Assembly (NCBI GenBank): GCA_003290165.1
Contig: QNQO01000546.1
Span: 248,001 to 312,000, forward strand
Reading direction: 5' to 3'
From: Berberis thunbergii
Taxonomy: Eukaryota > Streptophyta > Magnoliopsida > Ranunculales > Berberidaceae
DNA length: 64,000 nucleotides
In this document: positions 12,053 through 26,033 of the stretch, piece by piece
Layout of the letters: each line of letters opens with the position of its first letter
How positions within the stretch are numbered: the first letter of the stretch is position 1
Notes under the pieces: generated by a model
The model's database searches: none
What the model was told of the DNA's origin: nothing
What the model saw: the letters and a program-made list of their open reading frames with translations, nothing else
Position numbers and translations under genes: made by a program

Positions 12053-14795
12053 GCTTACGTGAAATTTTAAAACTGCATTAAAGGATGTATAGGATTATAT
12101 ACCCTACTTACAACCTATGGATACCAATTTTAAAACGTCAAGCATAAAAATAAAATCATATTGGAAAAAACCTAAAGTAAAAATAAATAAAAAATAAAAA
12201 ATGTGACTTTAATAATATTAATGAATTTCGAATACCTAGGATGAGTTTTTGAAAACTCTGTAAATTCAAAATCAACCTCGTGGTTTGTTATTAGAAAAGC
12301 ATAACTTTGTTGCATTTCATTTTTTTTAATTACTTTATTTGCAGTAGCAGCACTCAAACTTCTTTGCACTAGCTGAGAACTACATGTTTGACTTAGACGT
12401 CTCATAGCTAGCTTAAAGCTAACCAACTTAGTTAACAAGTTTTTATTCGATAAAAAGAAAAGCATATAGATTTATCAAAAAAATTAAAGAACATATTTTT
12501 ACATTTCCTACAATAACTAATGAAATGAGTTTAAAATAGTATTTTATAAAGTTAACACTTAATATTAAAAAATAGACTTTGGATATGTGAATATTAATTC
12601 GCGAATAGTTCAAATAAACTGCCGTATTTGTGTTTTATTAATTTGGAACGTGTTATATTAAGATACTCGGGTTCTAAACTATTTAGAACTTTCAAATAAG
12701 AGAATGTAATTTAAACGCAATATTTTTGTAATAAACACAAACTTGGTTACAATGGTTTATACATTTGGATAAATGTTCATCAAATAAAAAAAAAAATTAA
12801 GTGCAATTTAAGATTAAATTTGATCTGTACTTATTATAACACAACAAGAGACACTCCTTGAATTCTCTTGACAAATTTTGAGTTATTCAGCAAGGGGAGT
12901 CTAACTGACTACGAAAAATGAAGATAGTTACGATTTGTTGCAACACACCTAGCTTATTTTTAAGGGCTATTTATATTTTTGGTCCATCATTTGTACCAAA
13001 CAATCAGCGAATAGGTCGTCAGTTTGTTCAGGTTGGAGTCTGTGTCTTAAGACCCTACTTACCAACTACGGGTACAATTTTTTTTAAAGATTTTTTTCAC
13101 CCTTAACCATCCCTACCCCATGCCATCGGCCGGCTTCAAATCCGTGACGTGTGATACCATCTACCACACCTCTACCAACTCAGTTGGTACACCTTTGGCT
13201 ATGGGTACCAATTTAAAATGTCAAGCATAAAAAAATAATCTTAGGAAAACAATCGTAGAAATTAGGAAAATGACTAAAATATAGTGTAAAAAGATAAGTT
13301 TAACACAAATAAAACGCCATCTAAAGTAAAAATATAGATAAGAATAAATAAATAAATAGTGTGACACTAATCATATTAATGAATTTCGGGTACCTAGGAT
13401 GAGATATCAAAAACTCTATAAATTCAAAATCAGCCTCATGGTTTGGTTATTAGAAAAGCATAACTTCGTTGCACTATTTTATTACGTTATTTGTAGTCGC
13501 ACTTCAAGTTCTTTGCATTAGCTGAGAACTACAAGTTAAAATGCTTACTATTGAAATGAGTTAGACATTTTTCTAATAATAAAATACATTTAACAAAGTT
13601 TTAATTCTCTGTATTGATCGTTGGTTCCACTGGAACAATGTTCAAAAATGCAATATAATGATACTAATTTTACTAAAATTTAACAACCAAGTAAATAGTT
13701 ATGACAATTTTCATTGAGAAACACTTACACACACACAACTTCCTCTGCATATGTACTTGACATGTTCTTCCATACACTTGTTTGACTCTTTTTATTTTCT
13801 TTCATTTTCTACTGCCCTTATACATGCTTCTTTTTCAATGAAACCATTAACATCATCTGCAACTTTTAATCCTAATCGTCTTTTGTCTCCAAATTCCTTA
13901 AAATAGTTAAAACCCTGGCTGATTTGTTATATATACACATATTAGAGAACTTTGTGCTCAAATTCCTTATTTATATATAGCTTAGACGTGAGGTCTCATC
14001 CTTACAAGTTAGTGGATTGGAGACGGTGAATGGGCTTTCTTTTTGGACATGAATCAAACAAGTAGAGACTAGCTAAGAGCTCTAAAAGACTTGCTTGATA
14101 TTGTCAGCTCTCTTGATTATGCGTTGCTTTCTTTCTTAGATGGGATGATAGATGATAAAAAAACAAATATATAAAGCATTTTGGAGAATTTGGTCTATCT
14201 AAATTTTTTTTTTCACAACAATTCTATTCAGAACGACTAGTTGGGCTTGACTTCAACTTTGACTTGACACTTAGATTTGGTTGACTAGAGCTTGACCAGA
14301 CCACATTTTTAATATTAGTCTGCTCCATGGAGTATGACCAATCAAGTTTGCTCATCACAAAAGAAATGTGCCATATAATGATTTTGCCAAGGCTAACAGT
14401 TTGCACTAACTAAGCCTTTTCCTTAATTAATAAAAAATATTATTTAGTTAATGACGAGTTATAAGTAATTAAAATAATTAAAAATAATTTTTTTTTTAAT
14501 TAGAAACTCAATAGATTTCCAATGCAATATAGTTCTCATCATTTTCACCATGTATCTTTGGAAACATACTAACCTTGAGTATTAATCACCAAGAGAAACT
14601 CACAATATATCTAATTAATAAGATCCTAAATCTTGATTATCCTCATTCAAGATTGAGGAAAAGGACCAAGTCTTCTTGTAGTTTTATGAAACAGTAAACA
14701 CCACCACCAATATTGGGCATTATCAAACATTGTTTAGTGGAGTTTTTAATTACATCGAGGAAAGTTTCCAATCCGATTGATTGATACGTACCATC
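12053..14795. repeat. AT-rich non-coding part of copy A with an older internal duplication
   Basis: No gene is seen. The stretch ~12060-12470 is repeated in diverged form at ~13195-13560; both contain GTCAAGCATAAAA, ATTAATGAATTTCG and TACCTAGGATGAG in the same order. This is an older tandem duplication inside the younger one. The equivalent parts of copies B and C are 17886-20622 and 22770-25511. The (AAAT)n run near 13340 differs in length between copies. Confidence 0.65.
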
Positions 14796-15318
14796 TGATC
14801 ATACATCAAAATAGACCGCCATCACAGCCATACACGTGGCAAAAAACATCAATCACGAGGATCTAGCGTCCCAATTATTGGGCCAGCTTGTAAAACCCAA
14901 GAAGGCAAAATCGATCATAAAGGCCCAAATAGGACCCATTAAAGGAATAATCAAGGCCCGCACAAGTTCTCTCATAAAGAAGAGGAATGTTGCGTAAAAA
15001 AAAGTGTCATGGAGTAAGTTACGCCTCCACAGACGCATCTTCATAAAGGAGGAGACTGTTACGAGAAACATCTCCTTCCGTTGCGCCTCACATGATTAAT
15101 TCATACAGAGAATTAACCGAGACCATTATATAAGGTAAAGGGAACAATCGACCAAGGTATGCAACTTTAACTGAGTTTGTCCAGATTTACTTCCTTCTTC
15201 AAACAGAGTTGCTGACTTAAGCATCGGGGTGCCTTCGACCACCAAAAATGTGGTATTTGGTAGTCTAACATCTGTTTTGTAGGTCAAACTTACAGGAGGA
15301 CGAGATTTGTACACATCT
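14796..15318 (+). repeat. Tat-like LTR in copy A
   Basis: It begins TGATCATACATC and ends ACACATCT, followed by TTTGGCGTCGTCCATGGGG, the conserved sequence after the LTR in this lineage. It matches 25512-26033 in the same orientation and 28774-29313 in reverse. The consensus ends in the family are TGATG and CATCA, so this copy has lost the terminal CA. The 172-residue minus-strand ORF over this LTR is a shadow. Confidence 0.8.
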
Positions 15319-15575
15319 GTTTGGCGTCGTCCATGGGGAAGACAAGTTTCCTTTCTGAAAGTAGATCCACAGTGACAAAGTTCACCAAAATCTAATCGAC
15401 GATCAACAGGCAGCCAGAACAGATAGAACTCTCTGCAGATCCTCAACTCAGCGACAATCACAATAACCTTCATATTGGCAATGCTATAATTCAAACAGCC
15501 CGTGATAGAGACGCAGCTTAGACCATCAGGCCAATTGCACCAGAAAATCGAGATCCACAACATGCAATAGCTCAG

Positions 15576-16577
15576 ATGATCCAGACATCCGGCAACACCG
15601 CTACGAATCCTCGGGTAGACCTGCTTATGGTTCAAATGAACCACATGACAAAGATGCTGGAAAAAATCACTCAGGAGTGCATTCAGTCAGTCGATCCTAT
15701 CAAAGCGTCACCCCAGAAAAAATCCACCAACCGAGCTCGAGAAAGCGAGGAGGCTCCTACAAAATCTCAACAGAAAAATCTCGAAAACAATGAACTTCCC
15801 TAGGGTATGACTCCACAGATCGACAGAATACATATACCTACCAAAATTTCGTTCAGAATCGAAGTTAAAGATCCCAACGTATTATATGAACTAGCCACGC
15901 CACGATTATCTATGATAACTCCCATGCCAAAGAAGTTCATTCCACCAAAGTTCGAAGTGTATGATGGTACCACAGACCCAATAGATCATTTGAGGCATTT
16001 ACACTACATGATGACATTGAAGGAGACTACAAAGTCAATTTTGTGCAGAACGTTTCCGATTAGTCTTACCTCCACAATAATGAGCTGGTTCAATAGCCAC
16101 CGCCTTTATCACAAGATTCATCGAAAGTCAGCGGATGAGAAAAGACCACACTACCTCCTCCATATAAAACAAAAGCTCGAAACAATGATAAAAGGAATAC
16201 ATCACTCGTTTCACTAATGAGTTGATGATCATCGATGGATGCAGCGATGACACACCCACTAATACTTTCACCGTCAGGTTGAAAAGATGCCCTTTTATGC
16301 TTTCAACTTGTACCCTCCAAAAAGCATGGCGATCCTGTTGAAAACAACCGAAAAACACATTTCTATCAAGGAGATGAAAGCTGCTAGGAAGAAAAATGAA
16401 AACCACTCGAAGAAACAGGAGGATAACATTCAATTAAATAGGCATCGGAAGAGCAGAAAAACCAAATCCAACCCTCAAGAATTCGGGAATCTGCAGTTGA
16501 TACGGCCCAAACATGAGCAAGTAAATTACATAAAAATCATACACAGCCCTAAAAACGATTTGGGTCAATATATTGAA
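15576..16577 (+). pseudogene. Tat-like Ty3/gypsy gag fragment, copy A
   Basis: Frame pieces starting at 15576 and 15807 and continuing past 16287 encode a gag of the Tat type: PKKFIPPKFEVYDGTTDP, then DHLRHLHYMM, CRTFPISLTSTIM, HYLLHIKQK and LLKTTEKHISI. Gag would form the particle that packages the element RNA. It is broken by a stop after NNELP, a frameshift near 16215 and a ~35-base deletion near 16105 that removes the conserved stretch between MSWF and the downstream block. At 16577 it is cut by the junction with copy B. No pol follows. Confidence 0.82.
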
Positions 16578-17885
16578 TTGACTATTTTGGGCCATGCAAT
16601 AACCTGATCCCGACCTAGTTCAAACCTAGACCAACCGGTTCATGTTTTTTTTTATCTCGGTCCCAGACAGGTTGGAACCTGGACGAAACCGGTTTCTACA
16701 AATTCAGTCTCGGTCCATCCCGATTACTGTAGCAAACTCAAACCAAAGCTCAAGCCCAACTTATCTTGCACACCCAAACCAAACCAAAGCCCAAGCCCTC
16801 ATTTTGCAAACTACAAAGCTAGGGTTTTTATTTTTCTTCCCTTTCTCACCTCTACCTCTGTCTCCACTATTTTCTTCTTTTTCTCACCTACACCCATCTC
16901 GTCTTCACCCCACATGACATCACTCTGCACGCCTCCTTCTTTTATTTGTTTTGTAGTAGAGATAGAGAGGTCGTGTTGGGTTTGTTTTCAGGAGGAGGTG
17001 TTTGTGTTGGTTTAGGGTTTACACCCACTCCCTCAGAAGACAAATCATGGATTCTTATGAGGTTACAAGGATTGTCTTCTCAAGGATTCAAAGTGTATAA
17101 AAATGTATTTAAGATCATGGGATTCCTCTTGATTCAAGGTCATGGTGAAAAGGAAATGGTATGTTTTGCTATTAGTCCTGAAATCCTTCTTCACTCCTCA
17201 TCCTTCAAGCCAACAAGCAACTAAACCTTTCTTCTTCTTCTTCTTCTTCTTCTTCTTCTTCTTCTTCTTTTTCTTCTTCTTCCTCTTAGTTCAACATAAT
17301 CAACCATGCAACAACACCACCAATCCCTTCTCCTTCTTCCCTTTTCATTCAATAAACCCCATATCCAATTCTAGGCCCATTTATTTTTCAAGAGAGAGGT
17401 ATTTGCTTCTCAGGGTCTCTTTGATTTTCTCAACAACTTTGAAATCAATAGCCCAAACCCTAATTCTAAACTCATTGATGACTACCAACTGCAAGATCAA
17501 TTGTGTTACTTGATTGAAGGACTGCGTATCAAGAACACTAATGATCTCTTCTACCCGAACACTGCCACAAGTCCTACTAACAATAGTGAAGATGTTATCT
17601 TTCCTTCTACTTATTGAGCGAATTGTGTTAACAACGAGCAACACAGAAGAAACATCTTTGTCAACGATATCATGTCTTCAACCAGTTTGTGTTTGAAGGT
17701 TTTTGTTTAGAATCTTTGGTGCCCCTTCTATTTTTTTTCCTTTTGTTTATGTTACAAAACCTAGAAAAAATTAGGTTCCATTCAAAAAAAAAATTTGAAT
17801 AGGGATGGCATGGTTCCATCCCGATCCCGGACCAATCGGGTCTGCACAGAAAAAATTTGCTATCCCGGACCGTGCCCACCCCTAG
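16578..17885. mobile_element. hAT-like DNA transposon fragment, copy B
   Basis: Duplicate of 10758-12052 with the same hAT-type right end (CACCCCTAG at 17885). It carries an expanded pure TTC run at about 17230-17285. The short ORF around 17514-17696 is shifted relative to copy A by the extra base in TTCTACTTATTG. Confidence 0.55.
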
Positions 17886-19152
17886 GCTTACGTGAAATTT
17901 TAAAACTGCATTAAAGGATGTATAGGATTATATACCCTACTTACAACCTATGGATAGCAATTTTAAAACGTCAAGCATTAAAAAAAAATCATTTTGGACA
18001 AAACCTAAAGTAAAAATAAAAAAATAAAAAAATGTGACTTTAATAATTTTAATGAATTTCAAATACCTAGGATGAGTTTTTGAAAACTCTGTAAATTCAA
18101 AATCAACTTCATGGTTTCGTTATTAGAAAAGCATAACTTTGTTGCATTTCATTTTTTTTAATTACTTTAATTTCAATAGCAGCACTCAAACTTCTTTGCA
18201 CTAGCTGAGAACTACATGTTTGACTTAGACGTCTCATAGCTAGCTTAAAGCTGACCAACTTAGTTAACAAGTTTTTATTTTATAAAAAGAAAAGCATACA
18301 GATTTATTAAAAAAAATTAAAGAACATATTTTTACATTTCCTACAATAATTAATGAAATGAGTTTAAAATAGTATTTTATAAAGTTAACACTTAATACTC
18401 AAAAATAGACTTTGGATATGTGAATATTAATACGCGAATAGTTCAAATAAACTGCCGTATTTGTGTTTTATTAATTTGGAACGCGTTATATTAAGATACT
18501 AGGGTTCTAAACTATTTAGAACTTTCAAATAAGAGAATGTAATTTAAACGCAATGTTTTTGTAATAAACACAAACTTGGTTACAATGGTTTATACATTTG
18601 GATAAAATGTTCATCAAATAAAAAAAAAAATTAAGTGCAATTGAAGATTAAATTTGATCTCTACTTATTATAACACAACAAGAGACGCTCCCTGAATTCT
18701 CTTGACAAATTTTGAGTTATTAAGCAAGGGGAGTCTAACTGACTACAAAAAATGAAGATAGTTACGATTTGTTGCAACACACCTAGCTTATTTTTAAGGG
18801 CTATTTATATTTTTGGTCCATCATTTGTACCAAAAAAATCAGCGAATAGGTCGTCAATTTGTTCGGGTTAGAGTCCGTTTCTTAAGACACTACTTACCAA
18901 CTACGGGTACCAACTTTTTTAAAGATTTTGCCATTGGCCTGCTTCAAATCCGTAACGTGTGATACCATCTACCACACCTCTACCAACTCAGTTGGTACAC
19001 CTTTGGCTATCGGTACCAATTTAAAATGTCAAGCATACAAAAATAATCTTCGGAAAACAATCGTAGAAATTAGGAAAATGACTAAAATATAGTGTAAAAA
19101 GATAAGTTTAACACAAATAAAACGCCATCTAAAGTAAAAATATAGATAAGAA

Positions 19153-19192
<40 letters not shown>

Positions 19193-20622
19193 GTGACACT
19201 AATCATATTAATGAATTTCGGGTACCTAGGATGAGATATCAAAAACTCTATAAATTCAAAATCAACCTCATGGTTTGGTTATTAGAAAAGCATAACTTCG
19301 TTGCGCTGTTTTATTACGTTATTTGTAGCCGCACTTCAAGTTCTTTGCATTAGCTGAGAACTACAAGTTAAAATGCTTACTATTGAAATGAGTTAGACAT
19401 TTTTCTAATAATAAAATACATTTAACAAAGTTTTAATACTCTGTATTGATCGTTGGTTCCACTGGAACAATGTTCAAAAATGCAATATAATGATACTAAT
19501 TTTACTAAAATTTAACAACCAAGTAAATAGTTATGACAATTTTCATTGAGAAAACACTTACACACACAACTTCCTCTGCATATGTACTTGACATGTTCTT
19601 CCATACACTTGTTTGACTCTTTTTTTTCTTCTTTCATTTTCTACTGTTCTTATACATGCTTCTTATTCAACAACCATTAACATCATCTCCAACTTTTAAT
19701 CCTAGTCGTCTTTTGTCTCCAAATTCCTTAAAATAGTTAAACCCCTAGTTGATTTGTTATATATACACATATAGAGAAGTTTGTGCTCAAAATCTATATT
19801 TATATATAGTTAGAAGTGAGATCTCATCCTTACAAGTTAGTGGATTGGAGACGGTGAATGGGCTTTCTCTTTTGGACATGAATCAAGCAAGTAGAGACTA
19901 GCTAAGAGCTCTAAAAGACTTGCTTGATATTTTCAACTTTCTTGATTATGCGTTGCTTTCTTTCTTAGATGGGATGATAGATGATGAAAAACAAATATAT
20001 AAAGCATTTTGGAGAATTTGACCTATCTAAATTGTTTTTTTTCACAACAATTCTATTCAGAACGACTAGTTGGGCTTGACTTCAACTTTGACTTGACACT
20101 AAGATTTAGTTGACTAGATCTTGACCAGAGCACATTTTTAATATTAATCTGCTCCATGGTGTAGGACCGATCAACTTTGTTCATCACAAAGGAAATGTGC
20201 CATATAATGATTTTACCAAGGCTAACAATTTGCACTAACTATGGCTTTTCCTTAATTAATAAAAAAATTTATTTAGTTAATGAGGAGTTATAAGTAATTA
20301 AAATAATTAAAAATAATTTTTTTTTGAATTAGAAACTCAACAGATTTCCAATGCAATATAGTTCTCATCATTTTCACCATGTATCTTTGGAAACCTACTA
20401 ACCTTCAGTTATTCATCACCAAGAGAAACTCACAATATATCTTATTAGTAAGATCCTAAATCTTGATTATCCTCATTCAAGATTGAGGAAAAGGACCAAG
20501 TCTTCTTGTAGTTTTATGAAACAGTAAACACCACCACCAATATTGGGCAACATCAAACCTTGTTTAGAGGAGCTTTTTAATTACATCGAGGAAAGTTGCC
20601 TATCCGATTGATTGATACCATC
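17886..20622. repeat. AT-rich non-coding part of copy B
   Basis: Equivalent of 12053-14795. It has the longest (AAAT)n microsatellite of the three (about ten units at 19151-19191) and lacks ~30 bases near 18925 that A and C have. No gene is supported. Confidence 0.65.
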
Positions 20623-20757
20623 TGATGATACATCAAAATAGTCCGCCATCATAGCCATACACGTGTCAAAAAACATCAATCACGAGGATCTGGCGTCCCA
20701 ACTATTGGGCCAGCTTGTAAAACCCAAGAAGGCAAAATCGATCATAAAGGCCCAATA
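20623..20757 (+). repeat. Truncated Tat-like LTR in copy B
   Basis: It starts TGATGATACATC as in copy C but stops after ~135 bases at AAAGGCCCAA, where gag sequence begins. The missing piece equals ~14930-15867 of copy A. Confidence 0.78.
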
Positions 20758-21474
20758 GATCCTAACGTATTATATGAACTAGCCACGCCCCCATTATCTG
20801 ACACCCTCATGATAACTCCCATGCCAAAGAAGTTCATTCCACCAAAGTTCGAAGTGTATGATGGTACCACAGACCCAATAGATCATTTGAGGCATTTACA
20901 CTACATGATGGCATTGAAGGAGACTACAAAGTCAGTTTTGTGCAGAACGTTTCCGATTAGTCTTACCTCCACAATAATGAACTGGTTCAATAGCCACCGC
21001 CTTTATCACAAGATTCATCGAAAGTCAGCGGATGAGAAAGGACCACACTACCTCCTCCATATAAAACAAAAGCCCGAAACAATGATAAAAGGAATACATC
21101 ACTCGTTTCACTAATGAGTTGATGATGATCGATGGATGCAGCGATGACACACCCACTAATACTTTCACCGTCAGGTTGAAAAGATGCCCTTTTATGCTTT
21201 CAACTTGTACCCTCCAAAAAGCATGGCGATCCTATTGAAAACAACCGAAAAACACATTTCTATCAAGGAGATGAAAGCTGCTAGGAAGAAAAATGAAAAC
21301 CACTAGAAGAAACAGGAGGATATCATTCAATTAAATAGGCATCGGAAGAGCAGAAAAACCAAATCCAACAATCAAGAATTCGGGAATCTGCAGTTGATAC
21401 GGCCCAAACATGAACAAGTAAATTACATAAAAATCATACACAGCCCTAAAAACGATTCAGGCCAATACATTGAA
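20758..21474 (+). pseudogene. Tat-like gag fragment, copy B
   Basis: Encodes the same PKKFIPPKFEVYDGTTDP and HYLLHIKQKP blocks as copy A (ORF 20809-21114), with the same internal ~35-base deletion and the same frame break after HHSFH. Its N-terminal third was lost with the LTR deletion. It ends at the junction with copy C. Confidence 0.8.
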
Positions 21475-22137
21475 TTGACTATTTTAGGTCAGGCAATAAC
21501 CTGATCCCAACCTAGTTCAAACCTAGACCAACCGGTTCATGTTTTTTTTTATCTCGGTCCCAGACAGGTTGGAACCTGGACGAAACTGGTTTCTACAAAT
21601 TCAGTCTCGGTCCATCCCGATTACTGTAGCAAACTCAAACCAAAGCTCAAATCCAACTTATCTTGCACACCCAAACCAAACCAAAGCCCAAGCCCTCATT
21701 TTGCAAACTACAAAGCTAGGGTTTTTATTTTTCTTCCCTTTCTCACCTCCACCTCTGTCTCCACTATTTTCTTCTTTTTCTCACCTACATCCATCTCGTC
21801 TTCACCCCACATGACATCACTTTGCACGCCCCCTTCTTTTATTTGTTTTGTAGTAGAGATAGAGAGGTCGTGTTGGGTTTGTTTTCAGGAGGAGGTGTTT
21901 GTGTTGGTTTAGGGTTTACACCCACTCCCTCAGAAGACAAATCATGGATTCTTATGAGGTTACAAGGGTTGTCTTCTCAAGGATTCAAAGTGTCTAAAAA
22001 TGTGTTTAAGATCATGGGATTCCTCTTGATTCAAAGTCATGGTGAAAAGGAAATTGTATGTTTTGCTATTAGTCCTGAAATCCTTCTTCACTCCTCATCC
22101 TTCAAACCAACAAGCAACTAAACCTTTCTTCTTCTTC

Positions 22138-22173
<36 letters not shown>

Positions 22174-22769
22174 GTTCAACATAATCAACCATGCAACAAC
22201 ACCACCAATCCCTTCTCCTTCTTCCCTTTTCATCCAATAAACCCCATCTCCAATTCTAGGCCCATTTCTTCTTCAAGAGAAAGGTATCTGCTTCTCAGGG
22301 TCTCTTTGATTTTTTCAACAACTTTGAAATCAATAGCCCAAACCCTAATTCTAAACTCATTGATGACTACCAACTGCAAGATCAATTGTGTTACTTGATT
22401 GAAGGACTGCGTATCAAGAACACTAATGATCTCTTCTCCTCAAACACCGCCACAAGTCCTACTAACAACAGTGAAGATGTTATCTTTCCTTCTACTTATT
22501 GAGCGAATTGTGTTAACAACGAGCAACACAGAAGAAACATCTTTGTCAACGATATCATGTCTTCAACCAGTTTGTGTGTTGAAGGTTTTTGTTTAGAATC
22601 TTTGGTGCCCCTTCTATTTTTTTTCCTTCTGTTTATGTTACAAAACCTAGAAAAAATTAGGTTCCATTCAAAAAGAAATTGAATAGGGATGGCATGGTTC
22701 CATCCCGATCCGGGACCAATCGGGTCTGCCCAGAAAAAATTTGCTATCTCGGACCGTGCCCACCCCTAG
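21475..22769. mobile_element. hAT-like DNA transposon fragment, copy C
   Basis: Duplicate of the fragments in copies A and B, ending CACCCCTAG at 22769. The TTC run is at about 22124-22172. It shares the TTCTACTTATTG variant with copy B. Poly-phenylalanine ORFs across the TTC runs in all three copies are artefacts. Confidence 0.55.
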
Positions 22770-25511
22770 GCTTACGTGAAATTTTAAAACTGCATTAAAT
22801 GATGCATAGGATTATATACCCTACTTACAACCTATGGATACCAATTATAAAACGTCATGCATTAAAAAAAAATTCATTTTGGAAAAAACTTAAAGTAAAA
22901 ATAAAAAATAAAAAAATGTGACTTTAATAATATTAATGAATTTCGAATACCTAGGATGAGTTTTTGAAAACTCTATAAATTCAAAATCAACTTCATGGTT
23001 TCGTTATTAGAAAAGCATAACTTTGTTGCATTTCATTTTTTTAATTACTTTATTTGCAATAGCAGCACTCAAACTTCTTTGTACTAGCTGAGAACTACAT
23101 GTTTTACTTAGACGTCTCATAGCTAGCTTAAAGCTGACCAACTTAGTTAACAAGTTTTTATTCGATAAAAAGAAAAGCATATAGATTTATTAAAAAAATT
23201 AAAGAACATATTTTTACATTTCCTACAATAACTAATGAAATGAGTTTAAAATAGTATTTTATAAAGTTAACACTTAATATTAAAAAATAGACTTTGGATA
23301 TGTGAATATTAATACGCGAATAGTTCAAATAAACTGTTGTATTTGTGTTTTATTAATTTGGAACGTGTTATATTAAGATACTAGGGTTCTAAACTATTTA
23401 GAACTTTCAAATAAGAGAATGTAATTTAAACGCAATGTTTTTGTAATAAACACAAACTTGGTTACAATGGTTTATACATTTGGATAAAATGTTCATCAAA
23501 TAAAAAAAAATTTTAAGTGCAATTGAAGATTAAATTTGATCTCTACTTATTATAACACAACAAGAGACGCTCCCTGAATTCTCTTGACAAATTTTGAGTC
23601 ATTTAGCACGGGGAGTCTAACTGACTACGGAAAATAAAGATAGTTACGATTTGTTGCAACACACCTAGCTTATTTTTAAGGGCTATTTATATTTTTGGTC
23701 CATCATTTGTACCAAACAATCAGCGAATAGGCCGTCAGTTTGTTCGGGTTAGAGTCCGTATCTTAAGACGCTACTTACCAACTACGGGTACCAATTTTTT
23801 TAAAGATTTTTTTTCACCCATAACCCTCCCTGCCCCATGCCATTGGCCTGCTTCAAATCCGTAACGTGTGATACCATCTACCACACCTCTACCAACTCAG
23901 TTGGTACACCTTTGGCTATGGGTACCAATTTAAAATGTCAAGCATAAAAAATAATCTTAGGAAAACAATCGTAGAAATTAGGAAAATGACTAAAATATAG
24001 TGTAAAAAGATAAGTTTAACACAAATAAAACGCCATCTAAAGTAAAAATATAGATAAGAATAAATAAATAAATAAATAATGTGACACTAATCATATTAAT
24101 GAATTTCGGGTAACTAGGATGAGATATCAAAAACTCTATAAATTCAAAATCAACCTCATGGTTTGGTTATTAGAAAAGCATAACTTCATTGCACTGTTTT
24201 ATTACGTTATTTGTAGCCGCACTTCAAGTTCTTTGCATTAGCTGAGAACTACAAGTTAAAATGCTTACTATTGAAATGAGTTAGACATTTTTCTAATAGT
24301 AAAATACATTTAACAATGTTTTAATTCTCTGTATGATCGTTGGTTCCACTGGAACAATGTTCAAAAATGCAATATAATGATACTAATTTTACTAAAATTT
24401 AACAACCAAGTAAATAGTTATGACAATTTTCATTGAGAAAACACTTACACACACAACTTCCTCTGCATATGTACTTGACATGTTCTTCCATACACTTGTT
24501 TGACTTTTTTTTTTCTTCTTTCATTTTCTACTGTTCTTATACATGCTTCTTATTCAACGAAACCATTGACATCATCTCCAACTTTTAATCCTAGTCGTCT
24601 TTTGTCTCCAAATTCCTTAAAATAGTTAAACCCCTAGTTGATTTTTTATATATACACATATAGAGAAGTTTGTGCTCAAAATCCTTATTTATATATAGTT
24701 AGAAGTGAGGTCTCATCCTTACAAGTTAGTGGATTGGAGACAGTGAATGGGCTTTCTCTTTTGGACATGAATCAAGCAAGTAGAGACTAGCTAAGAGCTC
24801 TAAAAGACTTGCTTGATATTGTCAGCTCTCTTGATTATGCGTTGCTTTCTTTCTTAGATGGGATGATAGATGATGAAAAACAAATATATAAAGCATTTTG
24901 GAAAATTTGACCTATCTAAATTGTTTTTTTTTTCACAACAATTCTATTCAGAACGACTAGTTGGGCTTGACTTCAACTTTGACTTGACACTAAGATTTAG
25001 TTGCTAGATCTTGACCAGAGCACATTTTTAATATTAATCTGCTCCATGGAGTAGGACCGATCAACTTTGTTCATCACAAAAGAAATGTGCCATATAATGA
25101 TTTTACCAAGGCTAACAATTTGCACTAACTAAGGCTTTTCCTTAATTAATAAAAAAATTATTTAGTTAATGAGGAGTTATAAGTAATTAAAATAATTAAA
25201 AATAATTTTTTTTTGAATTAGAAACTCAACAGATTTCCAATGCAATATAGTTCTCATCATTTTCACCATGTATCTTTGGAAACATACTAACCTTCAGTTA
25301 TTCATCACCAAGAGAAACTCACAATATATTTTATTAGTAAGATCCTAAATCTTGATTATCCTCATTCAAGATTGAGGAAAAGGACCAAGTCTTCTTGTAG
25401 TTTTATGAAACAGTAAACACCACCACCAATATTGGGCAACATCAAACCTTGTTTAGAGGAGCTTTTTAATTACATCGAGGAAAGTTGCCTATCCGATTGA
25501 TTGATACCATC
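22770..25511. repeat. AT-rich non-coding part of copy C
   Basis: Equivalent of 12053-14795 and 17886-20622. The (AAAT)n run is at about 24060-24080. It shares most variants with copy B. No gene is supported. Confidence 0.65.
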
Positions 25512-26033
25512 TGATGATACATCAAAATAGACCGCCATCACAGCCATACACGTGGCAAAAAACATCAATCACGAGGATCTAGCGTCCCAATTATTGGGCC
25601 AGCTTGTAAAACCCAAGAAGGCAAAATCGATCATAAAGGCCCAAATAGAGCCCATTAAAGGAAGAATCCAGGTTCGCACAAGTTCTCTCATATAGAAGAG
25701 TAATGCTGCGTAAAAAAAATGTCGTGGAGTAAGTTACGCCTCCACAGACGCATCTTCATAAAGGAGGAGACTGTTACGAGAAACATCTCATTCCGTTGCG
25801 CCTCACATTATTAAGTCATACAGAGAATTAACCGAGGCCATTATATAAGGTAAAGGGAACAATCGACCAAGGTATGCAACTTTAACTGAGTTTGTCCAGA
25901 TTTACTTCCTTCTTCAAACAGAGTTGCTGACTTAAGCATTGGGGTGCCTTCGGCCACCAAAAATGTGGTATTTGGTAGTCTAACATCTGTTTTGTAGGTC
26001 AAACTTACAGGAGGACGAGATTTGGACACATCA
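25512..26033 (+). repeat. Tat-like LTR in copy C
   Basis: It begins TGATGATACATC and ends ACACATCA, a full 522-base LTR with canonical TG and CA ends. It is followed by the GTCGTCCATGGGG region. Minus-strand ORF 25841-26359 over it is a shadow. Confidence 0.82.

Larger units (their letters stand above)
10758..16577 (+). repeat. Tandem segment, copy A (5.8 kb)
   Basis: It starts at TTGACTATTTTGGG and ends in ATATATTGAA, directly followed by copy B. Contents in order: hAT-like fragment, ~2.7 kb of AT-rich DNA, complete Tat-like LTR, leader, and gag broken at the junction. The left flank ends in TGAA, and so does the right end of copy C, so the duplication breakpoints share four bases. The left half differs from copies B and C at many shared sites. 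The gag end matches copy B. Confidence 0.9.
16578..21474 (+). repeat. Tandem segment, copy B (4.9 kb, hybrid and deleted)
   Basis: Same order as copy A, but about 0.9 kb is missing between the LTR start and gag (junction near 20755-20760). The hAT-like and AT-rich parts share variants with copy C, for example TTCTACTTATTGAGCG near 17606 and the missing GTAC near 20617. The gag part shares copy A's variants, including the same missing ~35 bases near 20995 and the block ACACCCACTAATACTTTC. This left/right switch is what an unequal crossover product looks like. Confidence 0.88.

Noticed and set aside
15126..15644. 172-residue minus-strand ORF, repeated at 25841-26359
   Set aside because: It lies antisense across a Tat-like LTR and leader, and its conservation is explained by the segment duplication. 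No domain is recognisable.
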